6,147 nucleotides of DNA from Burkholderiales bacterium (lineage in GTDB: Bacteria > Pseudomonadota > Gammaproteobacteria > Burkholderiales > Burkholderiaceae_C), in assembly GCA_005793295.1 (NCBI GenBank), contig SXSX01000210.1, positions 1-6,147 on the forward strand, given 5' to 3'. The notes beneath the pieces were generated by a model that saw nothing but the letters and a program-made list of their open reading frames with translations, searched no databases and was not told the origin of the DNA. Made by a program: the position numbers and the translations under genes. Below, piece by piece: positions 1 through 6,147 of the stretch; the first letter of the stretch is position 1, and each line of letters opens with the position of its first letter.

Positions 1-1978
1 GATTGTGGTGCGCGAGAACATCGTGCGCCATATTCAGATGGGAAAAACACCCTACCAAGCTTCCTTAGACGGAACCCAAGAAATTGGTTTGGCTGTTTTT
101 GCAACAACAATGTCAATCGTTGCGGTCTTTTTGCCCATTGGATTTATGGGCGGCATCATTGGAAAGTTTTTCCATGAGTTTGGACTCACGATCGTAGTCG
201 CGGTTCTTATTTCGATGTTTGTGAGCTTTACGCTTGACCCCATGCTCTCAAGCATTTGGCACGACCCCACCATCGAACACCACAGCCTAAGGGGGCCACC
301 CGTCAGCTTTTATGACAAAACGATAGGTCGGGTGACGGGTTGGTTTGAACGCGCAACTGAATCCTTGGCAGAAGGCTACCAAAGTATTTTGAGATGGGCT
401 TTGGTTCACAAACTTAAAACCGTTTTTCTAGCCATTGGGATATTTATAGTGAGTATTTTTATGGTGCCACTTTTAGGAACAGAGTTTGTTCCTAAGTCTG
501 ACTTTTCCGAAACCACGCTCAACTTTAATACGCCAGTAGGCTCATCCCTCGAAGTCACCGAATTAAAAGCCAAACAAGTAGAAGCCATCGTTCGTAATTT
601 TCCTGAAGTCCGCTATACCGTAACAAGCATCAATACGGGAAGCGCTCAAGGAAAAATCTATGCAAGTATTTATATCCGTTTGGTAGACCGCAAAAATCGA
701 AAGCTCGGCATCGAAGAAATGTCAGGGATTTTGAGGGAGCGATTAAAGCAAGTTCCAGGTATCACCGTGACACACATAGGATTGAATGACTCCGTAGGTG
801 GAAGTAAACAAATTCGATTTTTTATTCAAGGTCCTGACAGCGCGACTTTAGATCGCATAACTAACTCCGCACTTGAAAAAATTCGCGCTATCCCGGGCCT
901 CGTCGATCTAGACTCCAGTGTCAAACCCAATAAACCAACACTCAATATTCAAGTCAAACGCGAGTTCGCCTCAGACCTAGGGCTGAATATTTCGCAAATT
1001 GGGGCCAGCCTGCGTACCTTGGTGGCAGGCCAAACCGTGGGCAACTGGCGCGCAGCGGACGACCAGACCTATGACGTCAACGTGCGACTCAACCCGCAAG
1101 CCCGTAACTCACCTCAAGACCTTGAACAAATACCTTTTGCAATGGGGACGAATGCTGATGGCAGTTCACGCATCGTCAGACTCAACCAAGTCGCTGTGGT
1201 AGCCGAGTCAACTGGGCCCAATCAGGTCAATCGGCGCGACTTAATGCGCGAAGTGTCATTGAGCGCAAACGTGACGGGACGCTCTGCTGGCGAGGTTTCT
1301 GCAGACATCAAAAAGGTGATGGACAGCATCGCGATGCCGCAGGGATATATCTTTAAATTTGGCGGCTCTACCAAAGACATGGCTGAGGCATTTAGCTATG
1401 CCATCTCTGCGCTGGTCTTAGCGATTGTTTTCATCTATATGATTTTGGCAAGCCAGTTCAAGAGTTTTCTGCAGCCTATTGCGCTTATGACCGCCCTGCC
1501 CTTAACGCTTATTGGCGTGGTGTTGGCGTTAATGATGTTTAACTCGACCCTGTCCATGTTTTCCGTCATCGGCGTGGTGATGCTGATGGGCTTGGTGACG
1601 AAAAATGCCATCTTGCTGGTTGACTTTGCGATTCGCGCTCGAGAAGAATCCACTGACGCCCAAGGCCAGCGGGTACCGGGCATGGACCGTAATACAGCGT
1701 TGCTTATGGCCGCCAAAGTGCGGCTGCGCCCTATCCTGATGACCACCCTGGCTATGATTTTTGGGATGGTGCCGCTGGCTTTTGCGCTGACTGAAGGCTC
1801 CGAAATGCGTGCACCTATGGGACAAGCAGTGATCGGGGGCGTCATTACCTCGTCGCTACTGACGCTTGTCGTCGTTCCCGTGGTTTATTGCTATATGGAT
1901 GATCTAGCGCAATGGATACGCCGATTGATGGGCTTGGAAAAGCCCACAAACCCACAAGATTTGGCCCACCCCCAGTAA
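1..1978 (+). CDS. RND-family (HAE1/AcrB-like) multidrug efflux permease, C-terminal part, cut by left edge
   Basis: Inner-membrane pump subunit that uses proton influx to drive export of drugs or metabolites through a periplasmic adaptor and an outer-membrane channel. The frame is open from base 2 with no true start; the first residues (IVVREN) match the part of TM4 that directly follows the proton-relay Asp pair (D407/D408 in AcrB), so about 400 N-terminal residues, including that pair, lie upstream. Counting the GTG at base 5 as residue 1, the sequence shows the FMGGIIGKFF segment (47-56) and TM6, TM7 (about 138-156), a periplasmic domain (about 160-455), then TM8-TM12 (about 461-630). The TM10 lysine matching AcrB K940 is present in GLVTKNAILLVDF (K533). 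The tail after TM12 is short and ends at TAA 1976-1978. The subclass (AcrB-, MdtB- or MexF-like) and substrate cannot be told from this. The left half is clearly more AT-rich than the right half. Confidence 0.95.
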   Translation, partial: IVVRENIVRHIQMGKTPYQASLDGTQEIGLAVFATTMSIVAVFLPIGFMGGIIGKFFHEFGLTIVVAVLISMFVSFTLDPMLSSIWHDPTIEHHSLRGPPVSFYDKTIGRVTGWFERATESLAEGYQSILRWALVHKLKTVFLAIGIFIVSIFMVPLLGTEFVPKSDFSETTLNFNTPVGSSLEVTELKAKQVEAIVRNFPEVRYTVTSINTGSAQGKIYASIYIRLVDRKNRKLGIEEMSGILRERLKQVPGITVTHIGLNDSVGGSKQIRFFIQGPDSATLDRITNSALEKIRAIPGLVDLDSSVKPNKPTLNIQVKREFASDLGLNISQIGASLRTLVAGQTVGNWRAADDQTYDVNVRLNPQARNSPQDLEQIPFAMGTNADGSSRIVRLNQVAVVAESTGPNQVNRRDLMREVSLSANVTGRSAGEVSADIKKVMDSIAMPQGYIFKFGGSTKDMAEAFSYAISALVLAIVFIYMILASQFKSFLQPIALMTALPLTLIGVVLALMMFNSTLSMFSVIGVVMLMGLVTKNAILLVDFAIRAREESTDAQGQRVPGMDRNTALLMAAKVRLRPILMTTLAMIFGMVPLAFALTEGSEMRAPMGQAVIGGVITSSLLTLVVVPVVYCYMDDLAQWIRRLMGLEKPTNPQDLAHPQ

Positions 1979-1997
1979 AATCACCTTTGATTTTGTT
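1974..1997 (+). terminator. AT-rich hairpin over the RND stop codon, weak terminator candidate
   Basis: AAAATCA (1977-1983) and TGATTTT (1988-1994) are perfect inverted repeats around the loop CCTT. Two G-U pairs and one A-U pair can extend the stem to 10 pairs (1974-1997). Only one pair is G-C, and no clean T tract follows, so it is a poor match to a classical intrinsic terminator. It lies in the only gap (53 bases) between the pump gene and the methyltransferase gene, where a transcript end or attenuator would be expected if the two are separate units. Confidence 0.25.
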
Positions 1998-2031
1998 ACT
2001 CCCAATCGCTTAACCCCAATTCCCACCTGCC

Positions 2032-2694
2032 ATGAAAATCAGCAACACTCCACAAGCCCGCTTCAATATGATCGAACAACAAATTCGACCTTGGAACGTT
2101 CTTGATACCCATATCCTTGAATTGCTCACCGTGGTTGCGCGTGAGGAGTTTGTCCCTTCGGCACACCAAGCGCTGGCATTTGCTGATCTTGAGATTCCCA
2201 TCGGATACGGGCAATGCATGCTTGCTCCCCGCTTGGAAGCGCGGTTGCTACAAGACCTCCATGTTCAAAAACATGAACGGATTCTGGAGATAGGTGCAGG
2301 CTCAGGCTACATGGCAGCCTTACTCGCACACCAAGCTAAAAGCGTTTTGACTTTGGATATTCACCCCGAATTGGCTGATCTGGCCTACACCAACCTTCAA
2401 AAGTCAGTCATTAAAAATGTTGAGGTTCGGGTCGCAGATGCTTCGCAGGGATTACTGGCAGAAGGACCTTTCGACGCCATCATGCTCAGCGGCTCCGTGT
2501 CCAATGTTCCAAAAAAACTCTTAAAACAACTTACAACCGGTGGCCGTCTCATCGCTATCGTGGGGGACGAACCCATCATGAGTGCCTCTTTGTTTACCCG
2601 CGTAGGCGATAGCGACTTTCACAGCGTCAAGTTGTGGGATGCAAACGCGCCTCGCTTGGAAAATTTTGCTGAAACCTCGCGATTCGTTTTTTAA
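2032..2694 (+). CDS. PCMT-family SAM-dependent methyltransferase, tolC-linked, with divergent active-site loop
   Basis: A 220-residue class I methyltransferase of the protein-L-isoaspartate O-methyltransferase (Pcm) fold; true Pcm enzymes methylate isoaspartyl residues of damaged proteins in the cytoplasm. Family marks: N-terminal MIEQQIRPWNVLD (13-25), REEFVP (37-42), PIGYGQ (56-61), SAM-binding motif I ILEIGAGSGY (84-93), the acidic strand end LTLDI (106-110), FDAIMLSGSV (147-156) and TTGGRLIAIVG (168-178). The length is normal. The usual GQTIS loop reads GQCML (60-64), so the conserved Thr and Ser are gone; isoaspartate repair is therefore doubtful. The ATG at 2032 gives the full N-terminal helix but has no clear Shine-Dalgarno; a second Met (residue 13) is no better. 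The stop is 22 bases before tolC, so co-transcription is likely. From memory, related Pcm-like genes sit beside tolC in other proteobacteria. I give no symbol because pcm would imply the repair activity. Confidence 0.9.
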   Translation: MKISNTPQARFNMIEQQIRPWNVLDTHILELLTVVAREEFVPSAHQALAFADLEIPIGYGQCMLAPRLEARLLQDLHVQKHERILEIGAGSGYMAALLAHQAKSVLTLDIHPELADLAYTNLQKSVIKNVEVRVADASQGLLAEGPFDAIMLSGSVSNVPKKLLKQLTTGGRLIAIVGDEPIMSASLFTRVGDSDFHSVKLWDANAPRLENFAETSRFVF

Positions 2695-2716
2695 CTGTTC
2701 CCCCTGAGAAAATTCA

Positions 2717-4057
2717 ATGAACCGACCATTTCCACCTACCCGCCTTCGCTTCTTGCCTTTGGTACTGGCAATCGGATGGGGCTTTGGAGCACAAGCTCAA
2801 AGCTTGCTTGATTTGTACCAATCCGCGCGCGGCTATGACGCAACGTACCAATCGGCCAAGTCTCAATTTGATGCTACGGTGGCTAAAGCAGACCAAGCCA
2901 AAGCGCTGTTGCTGCCTAAAGCAACTTTAGGGCTGAGTTCTTCGCGAACCAATTTAGAAAGCTCATCTAACCCCGCAACCGCCCAAGACCGTGTTTATGG
3001 CACCCAGACGGCTACGCTGAGTGGATCACAGCCGCTTTACCGTCCAGCAGATTGGGCCACATACCAACAAGGCATTAAAGGCGGGGAAGCTGCCGGCGCT
3101 GCGCTTAAAGCAGCTGAACAAGATTTGATCGTGCGTCTGAGCCAAGCCTATTTTGATGTTTTGGCTTCAAGTGACAGTTTGCAATTTGTTCAAGCCCAAA
3201 AAATAGCCGTTCAAGAGCAACTGGCATCTGCGAAACGAAATTTTGAAGTAGGCACAGCAACCATTACGGACACCCGTGAAGCCCAAGCGAGGTATGACTT
3301 AGTTCTAGCCCAGGAAATTGCAGCCGACAATGATTTGCGTGTCAAAAGTTTGGCATTGGTGCAGTTGGCAGGATCGCCCATCGTACAACCCAAACCCGTT
3401 GCCGCCCCAATTGCTTTAATGAATGTCACGCCCAACGACGTTAATGCCTGGGTCGCACAATCTCAATTGGAAAACCCCGCTTTGCAACAACTGCAAGTCA
3501 GCTTGGAAGTCGCAAAACTTGAAACATCCAAAGCCCAAGCCGGCCATTTACCAACGTTGGATTTAATTGGAAGTTACCAAGCAACGAGCAATAACGGAAC
3601 AAGTATTTCTACAAGTAACTCCGGCAGCAACGTAAGCTCTCTCAATTTGTCGCTCAACATTCCTGTCTTTGCCGGTTTCTCCACACAAAACAGAATACGT
3701 GAAACAGTTTCCCTTGAAGCAAAAGCCCGTACCGATTTAGAAGGCAGCCAACGCACCGTTGCCCAAGCCACACGCGCCGCTTTTTACGGTGTGCAGTCTG
3801 GATTAGGCCAAGTCAAAGCGCTGGAAGCTGCAGAAGTGTCTAGCCAAAGCGCTTTGGACGCAAACAAACTAGGCTACCAAGTGGGTGTCCGCATCAATAT
3901 TGATGTACTGAACTCGCAAAGCCAATTGTTTGATACTAAAGCCAAACTTGCCAAAGCGCGTTATGACGTTCTGGTTGGTGGGCTCAAGCTGCGTCAGGCA
4001 ACTGGCTCACTCAAGGTGGAAGACCTTGAGCAGGTCAACGCACTACTGGCGAAATAA
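2717..4057 (+). CDS. tolC: TolC-family outer-membrane efflux/type I secretion channel
   Basis: A 446-residue precursor of the trimeric outer-membrane channel used by tripartite efflux pumps and type I secretion. A signal peptide is clear: basic start, hydrophobic core 12-24 and an AQA cleavage site (25-27), leaving QSLLDLY as mature N-terminus. Two OEP repeats follow (about 29-225 and 243-440), each with helices around a two-strand barrel segment (about 68-110 and 281-316). The periplasmic gate can be aligned to E. coli TolC: T184/D185 (T152/D153), Y387 (Y362), R392 (R367), D396 (D371), and N399 in place of D374. The long C-terminal tail of E. coli TolC is absent, which explains the shorter length. 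A weak GAG ribosome site lies at 2706-2708, 8 bases before the ATG. The gene follows the methyltransferase gene by 22 bases, and its last 15 bases overlap the convergent waaA gene. The upstream RND gene is a plausible partner, but TolC proteins usually serve several pumps. Confidence 0.95.
   Translation: MNRPFPPTRLRFLPLVLAIGWGFGAQAQSLLDLYQSARGYDATYQSAKSQFDATVAKADQAKALLLPKATLGLSSSRTNLESSSNPATAQDRVYGTQTATLSGSQPLYRPADWATYQQGIKGGEAAGAALKAAEQDLIVRLSQAYFDVLASSDSLQFVQAQKIAVQEQLASAKRNFEVGTATITDTREAQARYDLVLAQEIAADNDLRVKSLALVQLAGSPIVQPKPVAAPIALMNVTPNDVNAWVAQSQLENPALQQLQVSLEVAKLETSKAQAGHLPTLDLIGSYQATSNNGTSISTSNSGSNVSSLNLSLNIPVFAGFSTQNRIRETVSLEAKARTDLEGSQRTVAQATRAAFYGVQSGLGQVKALEAAEVSSQSALDANKLGYQVGVRINIDVLNSQSQLFDTKAKLAKARYDVLVGGLKLRQATGSLKVEDLEQVNALLAK
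4010..4030 (-). terminator. perfect 8-bp inverted repeat just past waaA stop, inside tolC 3' end
   Basis: CTCAAGGT (4010-4017) and ACCTTGAG (4023-4030) are perfect inverted repeats around the 5-base loop GGAAG. Half the pairs are G-C. The repeat starts 12 bases beyond the waaA stop codon on the - strand, a natural place for a 3'-end hairpin, and lies entirely inside tolC coding sequence. No T tract follows on either strand, so it is not a classical intrinsic terminator; it could be an RNA-stabilising 3' hairpin, a Rho-related end, or chance. Confidence 0.3.
4043..4057. other. tail-to-tail overlap of tolC and waaA coding ends
   Basis: The last five codons of tolC (ending TAA at 4055-4057, + strand) are antiparallel to the last codons of waaA (ending TAG at 4043-4045 on the - strand). 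The TAA of tolC lies opposite a TTA leucine codon of waaA. There is no intergenic space, so any terminator of either gene must sit inside the other gene, and the two mRNAs must share complementary 3' ends. Confidence 0.95.
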
Positions 4058-5308
4058 CCCACGCTCATGCAAAAAACCCGCCACAGCGTTGCTCGCACGA
4101 AGAGCTGCGCCTTGGTGGGCATGCGCAAATGCCAGAGCTGCGCTACTTGCACTCTCTAGCACTTCTGGCTTGCTGCTTAGGTTCAAGGCGAATTCAACCG
4201 CTTGCGCCATATCTTGAACTTGCACAGCTGCACCTTCTGCAATAGCCAACTCTGCGGCTTGTGCAAAGTTAAATGTGTGCGGCCCCATCACCACAGAACA
4301 ACCGCAAGCAGCCGCCTCGATGAGGTTTTGTCCACCCAAAGGAGCAAAACTACCACCTAAAAGTGCCACATCGGCCAGTCCAAAATACAGCGACATCTCT
4401 CCTAAGCTGTCGCCTATCCATACATCTGCGGGTGGGAATGCCATGGGGTCTTGGCTTCGCCGAGCAACGCTCAAGCCGGCAGATTCAAACAGGTGCGCCA
4501 CCGCTTCAAAGCGCTGCGGATGGCGAGGCACGACGAGCCACTGAACTGCCTGGGTTTTCAGAACATCCAAAAGCATTTGCTCTTCGCCTTCACGAGAACT
4601 TGCCAACATCACAACGGCTTTGTTTGTTACCAGGCGCATCGCGCGTCCTTGGTTCAATTGCTCAAGGTTGGGCTTTTGGTCGAACTTGAAGTTACCTAAA
4701 ACACCGCCCACTTTCGCGCCCAGGTAACGCAGACGCGTCGCATCCTGCTCCGTTTGTGCCCAAACAACGCTCAACCTGGAATAAGCTGGACCAGCAATCC
4801 AATGCAAGCGCTGCGCCGTGCGGAGTGATTTCTCGCTGAGACGGGCATTAATGAGGCACAAAGGGACGTGAGCACGCTCACAAGCAGCAACCCAATTAGG
4901 CCAGACTTCGGTTTCCACCAACAACCCGATGCGCGGCTTAAAGTGTTGCAAGAATCGATGGGTGGCTTGGGGCGTATCCCAAGGCTGCCATACCTGCACA
5001 TCGCCCACTTGAAGCAAACTTTGTCCTTGTTGACGCCCAGTCGCTGTACCGTGGGTGAGTAGGAAGCGCATGCCTGGTAAGGCCCTGCGTAATTCTGAAA
5101 TAAAAGAGGCGACTGCACGGGTCTCGCCCAATGAAACGGCGTGAACCCAAACAAAAGGTCCCCCGACTGGGACGAGTTCAGCATAGACACCAAAGCGCTC
5201 ATTGATGTGATGGCCATACAGGGGCTCCACTTTTGCCCGGTGCTTTAACTTAAGCCGAAGCAAGGGTTGCAAGCAACGCATCAGCAGGGAATAAAACCAC
5301 AAAATCAT
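4043..5308 (-). CDS. waaA: 3-deoxy-D-manno-octulosonic acid (Kdo) transferase
   Basis: Transfers Kdo from CMP-Kdo to the lipid A precursor at the inner face of the cytoplasmic membrane, the first step of LPS core assembly. The 421 residues are close to the 425 of E. coli WaaA. In order: N-terminal membrane anchor with YSLLMRCLQPLL (6-17) followed by a basic stretch, AVSLGET (57-63) with the probable catalytic base E62, VETEVWPN (131-138), INARLS (153-158), LGNFKFD (204-210), SSREGEE (237-243), PRHPQRF (261-267), GDSLGEM (299-305), GGSFAPLGGQNLIEAAA (318-334) and GPHTFNF (342-348). The GGHNPLE motif of E. coli reads GGQNLIE here. Whether one or two Kdo units are added cannot be read from sequence. 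The ATG is at 5308-5306, 15 bases after the waaC stop, with no strong Shine-Dalgarno; its place directly before the anchor supports the choice. It is likely translated from a waaC-waaA transcript and ends inside tolC on the opposite strand. Older symbol: kdtA. Confidence 0.96.
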   Translation of the reverse strand: MILWFYSLLMRCLQPLLRLKLKHRAKVEPLYGHHINERFGVYAELVPVGGPFVWVHAVSLGETRAVASFISELRRALPGMRFLLTHGTATGRQQGQSLLQVGDVQVWQPWDTPQATHRFLQHFKPRIGLLVETEVWPNWVAACERAHVPLCLINARLSEKSLRTAQRLHWIAGPAYSRLSVVWAQTEQDATRLRYLGAKVGGVLGNFKFDQKPNLEQLNQGRAMRLVTNKAVVMLASSREGEEQMLLDVLKTQAVQWLVVPRHPQRFEAVAHLFESAGLSVARRSQDPMAFPPADVWIGDSLGEMSLYFGLADVALLGGSFAPLGGQNLIEAAACGCSVVMGPHTFNFAQAAELAIAEGAAVQVQDMAQAVEFALNLSSKPEVLESASSAALAFAHAHQGAALRASNAVAGFLHERGLFRQ

Positions 5309-5323
5309 AGAGTCAAAGATGTG

Positions 5324-6147
5324 TCAACGGCATAAAGCCGGTGTGGCCAATTTTTCCCACGCCTGCCAAACGGAATCCACATCGGGAGTTGGTGATGCAA
5401 ACACACTGGCGTGCAGTGGGCTAGCGTGGGGACCAGTTCGCCACGCAGTATCAAAGTTGTAAATCTGAACATGTGCAAGCCCTAGCGCAACTGCGATATG
5501 GCTGATACCGCTGTCCACACCGATCACCCCCGCACTTTGGGCGAGTGTGTCAACCAATACGTCTAACTCCATGGTGGGCCAGACCACCGCGTCCTCCAGC
5601 GCTTTTGCAATTGACTGGCTCGTCTTTTTTTCTTGGTCATTGCCATGCACCAATGCGACTTTAAAGCCTTGGTGATTGAGCCGTTGTCCGACCTTAATCC
5701 AAGAATCAACGGGCCACTGTTTGTCTGCGCGTGAAGTCCCGTGCACCAAGGTCACTATGGGCTTACGTGGAGCGAACTCATTAGGCGCTAGGCTGCGTAT
5801 ACCCATCCCCGGCTTAGGCACCAAGCCAAAGCGCACAGGACCAGCGACTTCGTAATCCAATGCTAATGCGCATAACAAGCGGGAGCGATCGACGGCATGG
5901 ACATGGGGCTCCAACGTAAATGCAACATCAGCCACCCAGCGTGCAGGCGCTTCAAAACTGGATCCTTCCGTTTGATTGCCTAGGCTGTAGCGCTTTCCTG
6001 TACTACTCGTTCTAGCCAAGCGTGATACCAATGCCGATTTACTTAAACCCTGAAGATCGATCACTGCATCATAATTTTGGGATTGCAACTCTGCTTTAAA
6101 CGCACGCCATTCGCGCCGAGTCGCTGCAGACAAGGGCGAGCGAACCC
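5324..6147 (-). CDS. waaC: LPS heptosyltransferase I, C-terminal part, cut by right edge
   Basis: GT9-family glycosyltransferase that adds the first L-glycero-D-manno-heptose to Kdo of the LPS inner core from ADP-heptose, in the cytoplasm. The frame stays open to the right edge (274 codons visible), so about 65-70 N-terminal residues, including the Gly-Asp start motif of the family, are missing. Counting the TTG at 6133 as residue 1, E. coli WaaC-like marks are YDAVIDLQGLSKSALVSRLA (21-40), HGTSRADKQWP (131-141) with the lysine matching DDKHWP of E. coli, HGNDQE (163-168), and the nucleotide-sugar site VDSGISH (206-212), followed by IYNFDTAWRTGP (224-235), where enterobacterial WaaC has YGPTDP. 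The link between the N- and C-terminal lobes falls around 105-120. The TGA stop (5326-5324) is 15 bases before waaA, so the two genes form an operon whose promoter is outside the window. WaaF is a less likely reading because the LQGLSKSAL region and the neighbouring waaA fit WaaC. Confidence 0.88.
   Translation of the reverse strand, partial: VRSPLSAATRREWRAFKAELQSQNYDAVIDLQGLSKSALVSRLARTSSTGKRYSLGNQTEGSSFEAPARWVADVAFTLEPHVHAVDRSRLLCALALDYEVAGPVRFGLVPKPGMGIRSLAPNEFAPRKPIVTLVHGTSRADKQWPVDSWIKVGQRLNHQGFKVALVHGNDQEKKTSQSIAKALEDAVVWPTMELDVLVDTLAQSAGVIGVDSGISHIAVALGLAHVQIYNFDTAWRTGPHASPLHASVFASPTPDVDSVWQAWEKLATPALCR

Noticed and set aside
5..10. Two GTG codons near the left edge as a start for the pump gene
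   Set aside because: The frame is open from base 2 and the residues match the middle of TM4 of RND pumps; the true start is upstream of the window.
1435..1845. Open frame of 136 codons on the - strand
   Set aside because: It lies wholly within the conserved TM8-TM12 part of the RND gene, and its protein has no recognisable domain; it is an antisense shadow.
1866..1894. TTGTCG / TGCTAT with 17-base spacing as a sigma-70 promoter for the downstream genes
   Set aside because: The -10 element matches only three of six consensus bases, and it lies in a conserved membrane segment of the pump gene; not better than chance by eye.
2681..2696. T6 tract at the end of the methyltransferase gene as an intrinsic terminator
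   Set aside because: Only a 4-bp stem can be drawn before it, and tolC starts 22 bases past the stop, so read-through into tolC is expected.
4037..4090. Long-range stem (AACGC/GCGTT and TGGCG/CGCCA) around the tolC stop as a bidirectional terminator
   Set aside because: Two 5-bp helices with an uneven internal loop and a 27-base loop, and no T tract on either side.
4101..4143. Ten-base direct repeat AGAGCTGCGC at 4101-4110 and 4134-4143
   Set aside because: It is in frame in waaA and encodes two similar alanine/leucine-rich helix pieces; only two copies, so coincidence of codon choice is enough.
3930..4217. Open frame of 95 codons on the + strand bridging tolC and waaA ends
   Set aside because: It is out of frame with tolC and antisense to waaA; it has no ribosome site or recognisable motif.
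4771..5217. Open frame of 148 codons on the - strand
   Set aside because: It is a different frame inside waaA, whose conserved motifs are all in the other frame; low-complexity Ser/Arg-rich product without recognisable domain.
6131..6133. TTG codon as a start for heptosyltransferase
   Set aside because: The frame continues to the right edge and the family needs about 65-70 more N-terminal residues; this is an internal leucine.

Overview
The window is a piece of a Gram-negative, probably betaproteobacterial chromosome devoted to cell-envelope genes. The protein sequences look most like those of Burkholderiales/Comamonadaceae (Rhodoferax-, Limnohabitans- or Polaromonas-like). This is a judgement from the style of the TolC, WaaA and WaaC proteins and from the gene order, not from a database search. 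Hand-counted GC in the first gene lies between about 44 and 54 %, so it is not one of the very GC-rich members of the group.

Layout: five protein genes fill almost the whole window. On the + strand are the C-terminal two thirds of an RND-family multidrug efflux pump inner-membrane subunit (cut by the left edge, ends 1978), a PCMT-family methyltransferase (2032-2694) and a TolC-family outer-membrane channel (2717-4057). On the - strand, reading in from the right edge, are heptosyltransferase I (waaC, cut by the right edge, ends 5324) and, 15 bases on, Kdo transferase (waaA, 5308-4043). The two blocks converge, and tolC and waaA overlap tail to tail by 15 bases. The longest non-coding gap is 53 bases. 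No RNA gene, mobile element, CRISPR array or long repeat was seen.

How the genes fit together: the RND pump and TolC-type channel are two of the three parts of a tripartite drug or metabolite exporter; the periplasmic adaptor is not in view and may lie upstream. WaaC and WaaA build the inner core of lipopolysaccharide (Kdo onto lipid A, then heptose onto Kdo). The methyltransferase 22 bases upstream of tolC is annotated by fold as protein-L-isoaspartate methyltransferase, but it lacks the family's usual Thr-Ile-Ser active-site loop, so its substrate is uncertain.

I see no new multi-gene system here. The points most worth a second look are the divergent active site of the methyltransferase, the 15-base convergent overlap with a perfect 8-bp hairpin just past the waaA stop, the gate residues of the TolC homologue (one aspartate replaced by Asn), and a marked shift in base composition halfway along the RND gene.
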